64,000 nt of DNA, taken from NCBI GenBank assembly GCA_947652605.1, contig CANTFG010000234.1, positions 1-64,000 on the forward strand, given 5' to 3'. A program made the translations under genes and the position numbers. The notes under the pieces were generated by a model. It worked only from the letters and a program-made list of their open reading frames with translations, searched no databases and was not told where the DNA came from. Positions 21,746-35,311 of this stretch are shown here, piece after piece (position 1 is the first letter of the stretch; the number at the start of each line of letters is the position of its first letter). The stretch is from Elmis aenea. Taxonomy: Eukaryota > Arthropoda > Insecta > Coleoptera > Elmidae.

Positions 21746-22540
21746 TATAATATTTTTAAAATGTAGCTAGCGCAAAGTGTTAATTAATTTATTGTCAATC
21801 TAAATTTTAAACGAAATTTTACCGCTTTTTTAAATAACATTAATGTAAAAAAAAATTGAAAGTGCTGTAATTATTGATTTGTATATCACAGAAAAAGTTT
21901 ATCCATCGCCTCTTTACATGAATACAATTGTTTTGCATATGTCTTTCAATGAGCTGGTATTAATTTTTAATAATTTCCTAAAAATACCGTGCTTTAGTTA
22001 ATACATATGTTCCTTGTGCGACTATTTCGAAACAATTTCAATTATTGATTTGTATATCACAGGAACAGTTTATCCATCGCCTCTTTACATGAATACAATT
22101 GTTTTGCATATGTCTTTCAATGAGCTGGTTTTAATTTTTAATAATTTCCTAAAAATACCGTGCTTTAGTTAATACATATGTTCCTTGAGCGACTATTTCT
22201 AAACAATTTTAATTATTGATTTGTATATCACAGGAACAGTTTATCCATCGCCTCTTTACAGGAATACAATTGTTTTGCATATGTCTTTCAATGAGCTGGT
22301 TTTAATTTTTAATAATTTCCTAAAAATACCGTGCATTAGTTAATACATATGTTCCTTGAGCGACTATTTCTGAACAATTTTAATTATTGATTTGTATATC
22401 ACAGGAACAGTTTATCCATCGCCTCTTTACATGAATACAATTGTTTTGCATATGTCTTTTAATGAGCTGATTTTAATTTTTAATAATTTCCTAAAAATAC
22501 CGTGCTTTAGTTAATACATATGTTCCTTGAGCGACTATTT

Positions 22541-25500
22541 CTAAACGATTTTAATTATTGATTTGTATATCACAGGAACAGTTTATCCATCGCCTCTTTA
22601 CATGAATACAATTGTTTTGCATATGTCTTTCAATGAGCTGGTTTTAATTTTTAATAATTTCCTAAAAATACCGTGCTTTAGTTAATACAGATGTTCCTTG
22701 TGCGACTATTTTGAAACAATTTCAATTATTGATTTGTATATGACAGGAACAGTTTATCCATCGCTTCTTTACATGAATACAATTGTTTTGCATATGTCTT
22801 TCAATGAGCTGGTTTTATTTTTTAATAATTTCCTAAAAATACCGTGCTTTAGTTAATACATATGTTCCTTGAGCGACTATTTCTAAACAATTTTAATTAT
22901 TGATTTGTATATCACAGAAACAGTTTATCCATCGCCTCTTTACATAAATACAATTGTTTTGCATATGTCTTTCAATGAGCTGGTATTAATTTTTAATAAT
23001 TTCCTAAAAATACCGTGCTTTAGTTAATACATATGTTCCTTGTGCGACTATTTCAAAACAATTTCAATTATTGATTTGTATATCACAGGAACAGTTTATC
23101 TATCGCCTCTTTACATGAATACAATTGTTTTGCATATGTCTTTCAATGAGCTGGTTTTAATTTTTAATAATTTCCTAAAAATACCGTGCTTTAGTTAATA
23201 CATATGTTCCTTGAGCGACTATTTCTAAACAATTTTAATTATTGATTTGTATATCACAGGAACAGTTTATCCATCGCCTCTTTACAGGAATACAATTGTT
23301 TTGCATATGTCTTTCAATGAGCTGGTTTTAATTTTTAATAATTTCCTAAAAATACCGTGCTTTAGTTAATACATATGTTCCTTGAGCGACTATTTCTAAA
23401 CAATTTTAATTATTGATTTGTATATCACAGGAACAGTTTATCCATCGCCTCTTTACATGAATACAATTGTTTTGCATATGTCTTTCAATGAGCTGGTTTT
23501 AATTTTTAATAATTTCCTAAAAATACCGTGCTTTAGTTAATACATATGTTCCTTGAGCGACTATTTCTAAACAATTTTAATTATTGATTTGTATATCACA
23601 GGAACAGTTTATCCATCGCCTCTTTACATGAATACAATTGTTTTGCATATGTCTTTCAATGAGCTGGTTTTAATTTTTAATAATTTCCTAAAAATACCGT
23701 GCTTTAGTTAATACATATGTTCCTTGAGCGACTATTTCTAAACAATTTTAATTATTGATTTGTATATCACAGGAACAGTTTATCCATCGCCTCTTTACAT
23801 GAATACAAATGTTTTGCATATGTCTTTCAATAAGCTGGCATTAATTTTTAATAAATTCCTAAAAATACCGTGCTTTAGTTAATACATATGTTCCTTGTGC
23901 GACTATTTCGAAACAATTTCAATTATTGATTTGTATATGACAGGAACAGTTTATCCATCGCCTCTTTACATGAATACAATTGTTTTGCATATGTCTTTCA
24001 ATGAGCTGGTTTTAATTTTTAATAATTTCCTAAAAATACCGTGCTTTAGTTAATACATATGTTCCTTGAGCGACTATTTCTAAACAATTTTAATTATTGA
24101 TTTGTATATCACAGGAACAGTTTATCCATCGCCTCTTTACAGGAATACAATTGTTTTGCATATGTCTTTCAATGAGCTGGTTTTAATTTTTAATAATTTC
24201 CTAAAAATACCGTGCTTTAGTTAATACATATGTTCCTTGAGCGACTATTTCTAAACAATTCTAATTATTGATTTGTATATCACAGGAACAGTTTATTCAT
24301 CGCTTCTTTACATGAATACAATTGTTTTGCATATGTCTTTCAATAAGCTGGCATTAATTTTTAATAATTTCCTAAAAATACCGTGCTTTAGTTAATACAT
24401 ATGTTCCTTGTGCGACTATTTCGAAACAATTTCAATTATTGATTTGTATATGACAGGAACAGTTTATCCATCGCCTCTTTACAGGAATACAATTTTTTTG
24501 CATATGTCTTTCAATGAGCTGGTTTTAATTTTTAATAATTTCCTAAAAATACCATGCATTAGTTAATACATATGTTCCTTGAGCGACTATTTCTGAACAA
24601 TTTTAATTATTGATTTGTATATCACAGGAACAGTTTATCCATCGCCTCTTTACATGAATACAATGGTTTTGCATATGTCTTTCAATGAGCTGGTTTTAAT
24701 TTTTAATAATTTCCTAAAAATACCGTGCTTTAGTTAATACATATGTTCCTTGAGCGACTATTTCTAAACAATTTTAATTATTGATTTGTAGATCACAGGA
24801 ACAGTTTATCCATCGCCTCTTTACAGGAATACAATTGTTTTGCATATGTCTTTCAATGAGCTGGTTTTAATTTTTAATAATTTCCTAAAAATACCGTGCT
24901 TTAGTTAATACATATGTTCCTTGAGCGACTATTTCTAAACAATTTTAATTATTGATTTGTATATCACAGGAACAGTTTATCCATCGCCTCTTTACAGGAA
25001 TACAATTGTTTTGCATATGTCTTTCAATGAGCTGGTTTTAATTTTTAATAATTTCCTAAAAATACCGTGCTTTAGTTAATACATATGTTCCTTGAGCGAC
25101 TATTTCTGAACAATTTTAATTATTGATTTGTATATCACAGAAACAGTTTATCCATCGCCTCTTTACAGGAATACAATTGTTTTGCATATGTCTTTCAATG
25201 AGCTGTTTTTAATTTTTAAAAATTTCCTAAAAATACCGTGCTTTAGTTAATACATATGTTTCTTGAGCGACTATTTCTGAACAATTTTAATTATTGATTT
25301 GTATATCACAGAAACAGTTTATCCATCGCCTTTTTACAGGAATACAATTGTTTTGCATATGTCTTTCAATGAGCTGGTTTTAATTTTTAATAATTTCCTA
25401 AAAATACCGTGCTTTAGTTAATACATATGTTCCTTGAGCGACTATTTCTGAACAATTTTAATTATTGATTTGTATATCACAGAAACAGTTTATCCATCGC

Positions 25501-26644
25501 CTCTTTACATGAATACAATTGTTTTGCATATGTCTTTCAAAGAGCTGGTTTTAATTTTTACTAATTTCCTAAAAATACCGTGCTTTAGTTAATACATATG
25601 TTCCTTGTGCGACTATTTCGAAACAATTTCAATTATTGATTTGTATATGACAGGAACAGTTTATCCATCGCCTTTTTACATGAATAAAATTGTTTTGCAT
25701 ATGTCTTTCAATGAGCTGGTTTTAATTTTTAATAATTTCCTAAAAATACCGTGCTTTAGTTAATACATATGTTCCTTGTGCGACTATTTCGAAACAATTT
25801 CAATTATTGATTTGTATATGACAGGAACAGTTTATCCATCGCTTCTTTACATGAATACAATTGTTTTGCATATGTCTTTCAATGAGCTGGTTTTATTTTT
25901 TAATAATTTCCTAAAAATACCGTGCTTTAGTTAATACATATGTTCCTTGAGCGACTATTTCTAAACAATTTTAATTATTGATTTGTATATCACAGAAACA
26001 GTTTATCCATCGCCTCTTTACATGAATACAATTGTTTTGCATATGTCTTTCAATGAGCTGGTATTAATTTTTAATAATTTCCTAAAAATACCGTGCTTTA
26101 GTTAATACATATGTTCCTTGTGCGACTATTTCGAAACAATTTCAATTATTGATTTGTATATCACAGGAACAGTTTATCCATCGCCTCTTTACATGAATAC
26201 AATTGTTTTGCATATGTCTTTCAATGAGCTGGTTTTAATTTTTAATAATTTCCTAAAAATACCGTGCTTTAGTTAATACATATGTTCCTTGAGCGACTAT
26301 TTCTAAACAATTTTAATTATTGATTTGTATATCACAGGAACAGTTTATCCATCGCCTCTTTACAGGAATACAATTGTTTTGCATATGTCTTTCAATGAGC
26401 TGGTTTTAATTTTTAATAATTTCCTAAAAATACCGTGCATTAGTTAATACATATGTTCCTTGAGCGACTATTTCTGAACAATTTTAATTATTGATTTGTA
26501 TATCACAGGAACAGTTTATCCATCGCCTCTTTACATGAATACAATTGTTTTGCATATGTCTTTCAATGAGCTGATTTTAATTTTTAATAATTTCCTAAAA
26601 ATACCGTGCTTTAGTTAATACATATGTTCCTTGAGCGACTATTT
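22541..26644 (-). repeat. 24-monomer higher-order unit (4104 bp)
   Basis: The rare CTAAACGATT variant occurs at 22541 and again at 26645, exactly 24 x 171 bp apart. Neighbouring monomers match in order: TGCATTAGTT with TCTGAACAATT before it, and TTCTTTACATG with GGTTTTATTTTTTAAT after it. The variant also recurs at 33322, 44567 and 63033. All those spacings are whole numbers of monomers once the known indels are counted, which indicates repeated dispersal of the same block. Confidence 0.8.
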
Positions 26645-29600
26645 CTAAACGATTTTAATTATTGATTTGTATATCACAGGAACAGTTTATCCATCGCCTC
26701 TTTACATGAATACAATTGTTTTGCATATGTCTTTCAATGAGCTGGTTTTAATTTTTAATAATTTCCTAAAAATACCGTGCTTTAGTTAATACATATGTTC
26801 CTTGTGCGACTATTTCGAAACAATTTCAATTATTGATTTGTATATGACAGGAACAGTTTATCCATCGCTTCTTTACATGAATACAATTGTTTTGCATATG
26901 TCTTTCAATGAGCTGGTTTTATTTTTTAATAATTTCCTAAAAATACCGTGCTTTAGTTAATACATATGTTCCTTGAGCGACTATTTCTAAACAATTTTAA
27001 TTATTGATTTGTATATCACAGAAACAGTTTATCCATCGCCTCTTTACATAAATACAATTGTTTTGCATATGTCTTTCAATAAGCTGGTATTAATTTTTAA
27101 TAATTTCCTAAAAATACCGTGCTTTAGTTAATACATATGTTCCTTGTGCGACTATTTCGAAACAATTTCAATTATTGATTTGTATATCACAGGAACAGTT
27201 TATCTATCGCCTCTTTACATGAATACAATTGTTTTGCATATGTCTTTCAATGAGCTGGTTTTAATTTTTAATAATTTCCTAAAAATACCGTGCTTTAGTT
27301 AATACATATGTTCCTTGAGCGACTATTTCTAAACAATTTTAATTATTGATTTGTATATCACAGGAACAGTTTATCCATCGCCTCTTTACAGGAATACAAT
27401 TGTTTTGCATATGTCTCTCAATGAGCTGGTTTTAATTTTTAATAATTTCCTAAAAATACCGTGCTTTAGTTAATACATATGTTCCTTAAGCGACTATTTC
27501 TAAACAATTTTAATTATTGATTTGTATATCACAGGAACAGTTTATCCATCGCCTCTTTACATGAATAAAATTGTTTTGCATATGTCTTTCAATGAGCTGG
27601 TTTTAATTTTTAATAATTTCCTAAAAATACCGTGCTTTAGTTAATACATATGTTCCTTGAGCGACTATTTCTAAACAATTTTAATTATTGATTTGTATAT
27701 CACAGGAACAGTTTATTTATCGCCTCTTTACATGAATACAATTGTTTTGCATATGTCTTTCAATGAGCTGGTTTTAATTTTTAATAATTTCCTAAAAATA
27801 CCGTGCTTTAGTTAATACATATGTTCCTTGAGCGACTATTTCGAAACAATTTTAATTATTGATTTGTATATCACAGGAACAGTTTATCCATCGCCTCTTT
27901 ACATGAATACAATTGTTTTGCATATGTCTTTCAATGAGCTGGTTTTAATTTTTAATAATTTCCTAAAAATACCGTGCTTTAGTTAATACATATGTTCCTT
28001 GAGCGACTATTTCTAAACAATTTTAATTATTGATTTGTATATCACAGGAACAGTTTATCCATCGCCTCTTTACATGAATACAATTGTTTTGCATATGTCT
28101 TTCAATAAGCTGGCATTAATTTTTAATAAATTCCTAAAAATACCGTGCTTTAGTTAATACATATGTTCCTTGTGCGACTATTTCGAAACAATTTCAATTA
28201 TTGATTTGTATATGACAGGAACAGTTTATCCATCGCCTCTTTACATGAATACAATTGTTTTGCATATGTCTTTCAATGAGCTGGTCTTAATTTTTAATAA
28301 TTTCCTAAAAATACCGTGCTTTAGTTAATACATATGTTCCTTGAGCGACTATTTCTAAACAATTTTAATTATTGATTTGTATATCACAGGAACAGTTTAT
28401 CCATCGCCTCTTTACAGGAATACAATTGTTTTGCATATGTCTTTCAATAAGCTGGTTTTAATTTTTAATAATTTCCTAAAAATACCGTGCTTTAGTTAAT
28501 ACATATGTTCCTTGAGCGACTATTTTTAAACAATTTTAATTATTGATTTGTATATCACAGGAACAGTTTATCCATCGCCTCTTTACATGAATACAATTGT
28601 TTTGCATATGTCTTTCAATGAGCTGGTTTTAATTTTTAATAATTTCCTAAAAATACCGTGCTTTAGTTAATACATATGTTCCTTGAGCGACTATTTCTAA
28701 ACAATTTTAATTATTGATTTGTATATCACAGGAACATTTTATCCATCGCCTCTTTACATGAATACAATTGTTTTGCATACCTATGTCTTTCAATAAGCTG
28801 GCATTAATTTTTAATAATTTCCTAAAAATACCGTGCTTTAGTTAATACATATGTTCCTTGGGCGACTATTTCGAAACAATTTCAATTATTGATTTGTATA
28901 TGACAGGAACAGTTTATCCATCGCCTCTTTACAGGAATACAATTTTTTTGCATATGTCTTTCAATGAGCTGGTTTTAATTTTTAATAATTTCCTAAAAAT
29001 ACCATGCATTAGTTAATACATATGTTCCTTGAGCGACTATTTCTGAACAATTTTAATTATTGATTTGTATATCACAGGAACAGTTTATCCATCGCCTCTT
29101 TACATGAATACAATGGTTTTGCATATGTCTTTCAATGAGCTGGTTTTAATTTTTAATAATTTCCTAAAAATACCGTGCTTTAGTTAATACATATGTTCCT
29201 TGAGCGACTATTTCTAAACAATTTTAATTATTGATTTGTATATCACAGGAACAGTTTATCCATCGCCTCTTTACAGGAATACAATTGTTTTGCATATGTC
29301 TTTCAATGAGCTGGTTTTAATTTTTAATAATTTCCTAAAAATACCGTGCTTTAGTTAATGCATATGTTCCTTGAGCGACTATTTCTAAACAATTTTAATT
29401 ATTGATTTGTATATCACAGGAACAGTTTATCCATCGCCTCTTTACAGGAATACAATTGTTTTGCATATGTCTTTCAATGAGCTGGTTTTAATTTTTAATA
29501 ATTTCCTAAAAATACCGTGCTTTAGTTAATACATATGTTCCTTGAGCGACTATTTCTAAACAATTTTAATTATTGATTTGTATATCACAGGAACAGTTTA

Positions 29601-32600
29601 TCCATCGCCTCTTTACAGGAATACAATTGTTTTGCATATGTCTTTCAATGAGCTGGTTTTAATTTTTAATAATTTCCTAAAAATACCGTGCATTAGTTAA
29701 TACATATGTTCTTTGAGCGACTATTTCTGAACAATTTTAATTATTGATTTGTATGTATATCACAGGAACAGTTTATCCATCGCCTTTTTACATGAATACA
29801 ATTGTTTTGCATATGTCTTTCAATGAGCTGGTTTTAATTTTTAATAATTTCCTAAAAATACCGTGCTTTAGTTAATACATATGTTCCTTGTGCGACTATT
29901 TCAAAACAATTTCAATTATTGATTTGTATATGACAGGAACAGTTTATCCATCGCCTCTTTACATGAATACAATTGTTTTGCATATGTCTTTCAATGAGCT
30001 GGTTTTAATTTTTAATAATTTCCTAAAAATACCGTGCATTAGTTAATACATATGTTCCTTGTGCGACTATTTCGAAACAATTTTAATTATTGATTTGTAT
30101 ATCACAGAAATAGTTTATCTATCGCCTCTTTACATGAATACAATTGTTTTGCATATGTCTTTCAATGAGCTGGTATTAATTTTTAATAATTTCCTAAAAA
30201 TACCGTGCTTTAGTTAATACATATGTTCCTTGTGCGACTATTTCTAAACAATTTTAATTATTGATTTGTATATCACAGGAACAGTTTATCCATCGCCTTT
30301 TTACATGAATAAAATTGTTTTGCATATGTCTTTCAATGAGCTGGTTTTAATTTTTAATAATTTCCTAAAAATACCGTGCTTTAGTTAATACATATGTTCC
30401 TTGTGCTACTATTTCGAAACAATTTCATTTATTGATTTGTATATCACAGGAACAGTTTATCAATCGCCTCTTTACATGAATACAATTGTTTTGCATATGT
30501 CTTTCAATGAGCTGGTATTAATTTTTAATAATTTCCTAAAAATACCGTGCTTTAGTTAATACATATGTTCCTTGTGCGACTATTTCTAAACAATTTTAAT
30601 TATTGATTTGTATATCACAGGAACAGTTTATCCATCGCCTTTTTACATGAATACAATTGTTTTGCATATGTCTTTCAATGAGCTGGTTTTAATTTTTAAT
30701 AATTTCCTAAAAATACCGTGCTTTAGTTAATACAAATGTTCCTTAAACGTATATTTCTAAACAATTTTAATTATTGATTTGTATATCACAGGAACAGTTT
30801 ATCCATCGCCTCTTTGCAGGATTACAATTGTTTTGCATATGTCTTTCAATGAGCTGGTTTTAATTTTTAATAATTTCCTAAAAATACCGTGCTTTAGTTA
30901 ATACATATGTTCCTTGAGCGACTATTTCTAAACAATTTTAATTATTGATTTGTATATCACAGGAACAGTTTATCCATCGCCTCTTTACAGGAATACAATT
31001 GTTTTGCATATGTCTTTCAATGAGCTGGTTTTAATTTTTAATAATTTCCTAAAAATACCGTGCATTAGTTAATACATATGTTCCTTGAGCGACTATTTCT
31101 GAACAATTTTAATTATTAATTTGTATATCACAGGAACAGTTTATCCATCGCCTCTTTACATGAATACAATTGTTTTGCATATGTCTTTCAATGAGCTGGT
31201 TTTAATTTTTAATAATTTCCTAAAAATACCGTGCTTTAGTTAATACATATGTTCCTTGAGCGACTATTTCGAAACAATTTCAATTATTGATTTCTATATG
31301 ACAGGAACAGTTTATCCATCGCCTCTTTACATGAATACAATTGTTTTGCATATGTCTTTCAATGAGCTGGTTTTAATTTTTAATAATTTCCTAAAAATAC
31401 CGTGCATTAGTTAATACATATGTTCCTTGTGCGACTATTTCGAAACAATTTCAATTATTGATTTGTATATCACAGGAACAGTTTATCCATCGCCTCTTTA
31501 CATGAATACAATTGTTTTGCATATGTCTTTCAATGAGCTGGTATTAATTTTTAATAATTTCCTAAAAATACCGTGCTTTAGTTAATACATATGTTCCTTG
31601 TGCGACTATTTCTAAACAATTTTAATTATTGATTTGTATATCACAGGAACAGTTTATTCATCGCCTCTTTACATGAATAAAATTGTTTTGCATATGTCTT
31701 TCAATGAGCTGGTTTTAATTTTTAATAATTTCCTAAAAATACCGTGCTTTAGTTAATACATATGTTCCTTGTGCGACTATTTCGAAACAATTTCAATTAT
31801 TGATTTGTATATCACAGGAACAGTTTATCCATCGCCTCTTTACATGAATACAATTGTTTTGCATATGTCTTTCAATGAGCTGGTATTAATTTTTAATAAT
31901 TTCCTAAAAATACCGTGCTTTAGTTAATACATATGTTCCTTGTGCGACTATTTCTAAACAATTTTAATTATTGATTTGTATATCACAGGAACAGTTTATC
32001 CATCGCCTTTTTACATGAATACAATTGTTTTGCATATGTCTTTCAATGAGCTGGTTTTAATTTTTAATAATTTCCTAAAAATACCGTGCTTTAGTTAATA
32101 CATATGTTCCTTGAGCGACTATTTCTAAACAATTTTAATTATTGATTTGTATATGACAGGAACAGTTTATCCATCGCCTCTTTACATGAATACAATTGTT
32201 TTGCATATGTCTTTCAATGAGCTGGTTTTAATTTTTAATAATTTCCTAAAAATACCGTGCTTTAGTTAATACATATGTTTCTTGAGCGACTATTTCTGAA
32301 CATTTTTAATTATTGATTTGTATATCACAGAAACAGTTTATCCATCGCCTCTTTACATAAATACAATTGTTATGCGAATGTCTTTCAAAGAGCTGGTTTT
32401 AATTTTTACTAATTTCCTAAAAATACCGTGCTTTAGTTAATACATATGTTCCTTGTGCGACTATTTCGAAACAATTTCTATTATTGATTTGTATATCACA
32501 GGAACAGTTTATCCATCGCCTCTTTACATGAATACAATTGTTTTGCATATGTCTTTCAGTGAGCTGGTTTTAATTTTTAATAATTTCCTAAAAATACCGT

Positions 32601-35171
32601 GCTTTAGTTAATACATATGTTCCTTGAGCGACAATTTCGAAACAATTTTAATTATTGATTTGTATATCACAGGAACAGTTTATCCATCGCCTCTTTACAT
32701 GAATACAATTGTTTAGCATATGTCTTTTAATGAGCTGGTATTAATTTTTAATAATTTCCTAAAAATACCGTGCTTTAGTTAATACATATGTTCCTTGTGC
32801 GACTATTTCGAAACAATTTCAATTATTGATTTGTATATGACAGGAACAGTTTATCCATCGCCTCTTTACATGAATACAATTGTTTTGCATAAGTCTTTCA
32901 ATGAGCTGGTTTTAATTGTTAATAATTTCCTAAAAATACCGTGCTTTAGTTAATACATATGTTCCTTGAGCGACTATTTCTAAACAATTTTAATTATTGA
33001 TTTGTATATTACAGGAACAGTTTATCCATCGCCTCTTTACAGGAATACAATTGTTTTGCATATGTCTTTCAATGAGCTGGTTTTAATTTTTAATAATTTC
33101 CTAAAAATACCGTGCATTAGTTAATACATATGTTCCTTGAGCGACTATTTCTGAACAATTTTAATTATTGATTTGTATATCACAGGAACAGTTTATCCAT
33201 CGCCTCTTTACATGAATACAATTGTTTTGCAAATGTCTTTCAATGAGCTGGTTTTAATTTTTAATAATTTCCTAAAAATACCGTGCTTTAGTTAATACAT
33301 ATGTTCCTTGAGCGACTATTTCTAAACGATTTTAATTATTGATTTGAATATCACAGGAACAGTTTATCCTTCGCCTCTTTACATGAATACAATTGTTTTG
33401 CATATGTCTTTCAATGAGCTGGTTTTAATTTTTAATAATTTCCTAAAAATACCGTGCTTTAGTTAATACATATGTTCCTTGAGCGACTATTTCTAAACAA
33501 TTTTAATTATTGATTTGTATATCACAGAAACAGTTTATCCATCGCCTCTTTACATGAATACAATTGTTTTGCATATGTCTTTCAATGAGCTGGCATTAAT
33601 TTTTAATAATTTCCTAAAAATACCGTGCTTTAGTTAATACATATGTTCCTTGTGCGACTATTTCGAAACAATTTCAATTATTGATTTGTATATCACAGGA
33701 ACAGTTTATCCATCGCCTCTTTACATGAATACAATTGTTTTGCATATGTCTTTCAATGAGCTGGTTTTAATTTTTAATAATTTCCTAAAAATACCGTGCT
33801 TTAGTTAATACATATGTTCCTTGAGCGACTATTTTTAAACAATTTTAATTATTGATTTGTATATCACAGGAACAGTTTATCCAACGCCTCTTTACAGGAA
33901 TACAATTTTTTTGCATATGTCTTTCAATAAGCTGGTTTTAATTTTTAATAATTTCCTAAAAATACCGTGCATTAGTTAATACATATGTTCCTTGAGCGAC
34001 TCTTTCTAAACAATTTTAATTATTGATTTGTATATCACAGGAACAGTTTATCCATCGCCTTTTTACAGGAATACAATTGTTTTGCATATGTCTTTCAATG
34101 AGCTGGTTTTAATTTTTAATAATTTCCTAAAAATACCGTGCTTTAGTTAATACATATGTTCCTTGAGCGACTATTTCTAAACAATTTTAATTATTGATTT
34201 GTATATCACAGGAACAGTTTATCCATCGCCTCTTTACAGGAATACAATTGTTTTGCATATGTCTTTCAATGAGCTGGTTTTAATTTTTAATAATTTCCTA
34301 AAAATACCATGCTTTAGTTAATACATATGTTCCTTGAGCGACTATTTCTAAACAATTTTAATTATTGATTTGTATATCACAGGAACAGTTTATCCATCGC
34401 CTCTTTACAGGAATACAATTGTTTTGCATATGTCTTTCAATGAGCTGGTTTTAATTTTTAATAATTTCCTAAAAATACCGTGCATTAGTTAATACATATG
34501 TTCTTTGAGCGACTATTTCTGAACAATTTAAATTATTGATTTGTATATCACAGGAACAGTTTATCCATCGCCTCTTTACATGAATACAATTGTTTTGCAT
34601 ATGTCTTTCAATGAGCTGGTTTTAATTTTTAATAATTTCCTAAAAATACCGTGCTTTAGATAATACATATGTTCCTTGTGCGACTATTTCGAAACAATTT
34701 CAATTATTGATTTGTATATGACAGGAACAGTTTATCCATCGCCTCTTTACATGAATACAATTGTTTTGCATATGTCTTTCAATGAGCTGGTTTTAATTTT
34801 TAATAATTTCCTAAAAATACCGTGCATTAGTTAATACATATGTTCCTTGTGCGACTATTTCGAAACAATTTCAATTATTGATTTGTATATCACAGGAACA
34901 GTTTATCTATCGCCTCTTTACATGAATACAATTGTTTTGCGTATGTCTTTCAATGAGCTGGTATTAATTTTTAATAATTTCCTAAAAATACCGTGCTTTA
35001 GTTAATACATATGTTCCTTGTGCGACTATTTCTAAACAATTTTAATTATTGATTTGTATATCACAGGAACAGTTTATCAATCGCCTCTTTACATGAATAC
35101 AATTGTTTTGCATATGTCTTTCAATGAGCTGGTATTAATTTTTAATAATTTCCTAAAAATACCGTGCTTTA

Positions 35172-35311
35172 TGGTGCCTGTACACCTGAGAGTAAAGTAC
35201 TCTCGAGAGTAGCGTCGCCAAGGATACAGCCAATCGCGAGTTACTCTCAGGGGCTGTATCCTTGGCGACGCTACTCTCGAGAGTACTTTACTCTCAGGTG
35301 TACAGGCACCA
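35172..35311. mobile_element. 140-bp foldback MITE with perfect 60-bp terminal inverted repeats, TTA target duplication
   Basis: The satellite sequence GCTTTAGTTAAT is interrupted between duplicated TTA triplets (35169-35171 and 35312-35314). The insert starts TGGTGCCTGTACACC. Its arms, 35172-35231 and 35252-35311, are reverse complements at all 60 positions, separated by a 20-bp loop. It is much more GC-rich than the satellite and encodes nothing. A 3-bp TTA/TAA target duplication is typical of the PIF/Harbinger superfamily, so a non-autonomous Harbinger-type element is the best guess. The TIR sequence itself does not identify a family to me. It is the only insertion seen in either array. 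Confidence 0.85.

Larger units (their letters stand above)
20563..21869. mobile_element. Inverted-repeat (foldback) Tc1/mariner-type transposon relic
   Basis: The left arm (20563-21123, 561 bp) and right arm (21304-21869, 566 bp) are reverse complements with few differences, enclosing a 180-bp loop (21124-21303). The outermost shared bases are TACAGCACTTTCAATT on the left and its complement on the right. Each arm contains a 78-bp CAGGGTGT...ACACCCTG unit and the coding 3' end of the same transposase. Both halves therefore derive from the same end of one element, arranged tail-out, and no copy of the transposase 5' end is present. The arms are nearly identical in their outer non-coding part but more diverged close to the loop. 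The right arm ends exactly where the inverted satellite array begins. Confidence 0.85.

Noticed and set aside
18300..21868. tRNA, rRNA or histone genes in the island
   Set aside because: I looked for conserved tRNA boxes and long GC-rich conserved stretches and saw none.
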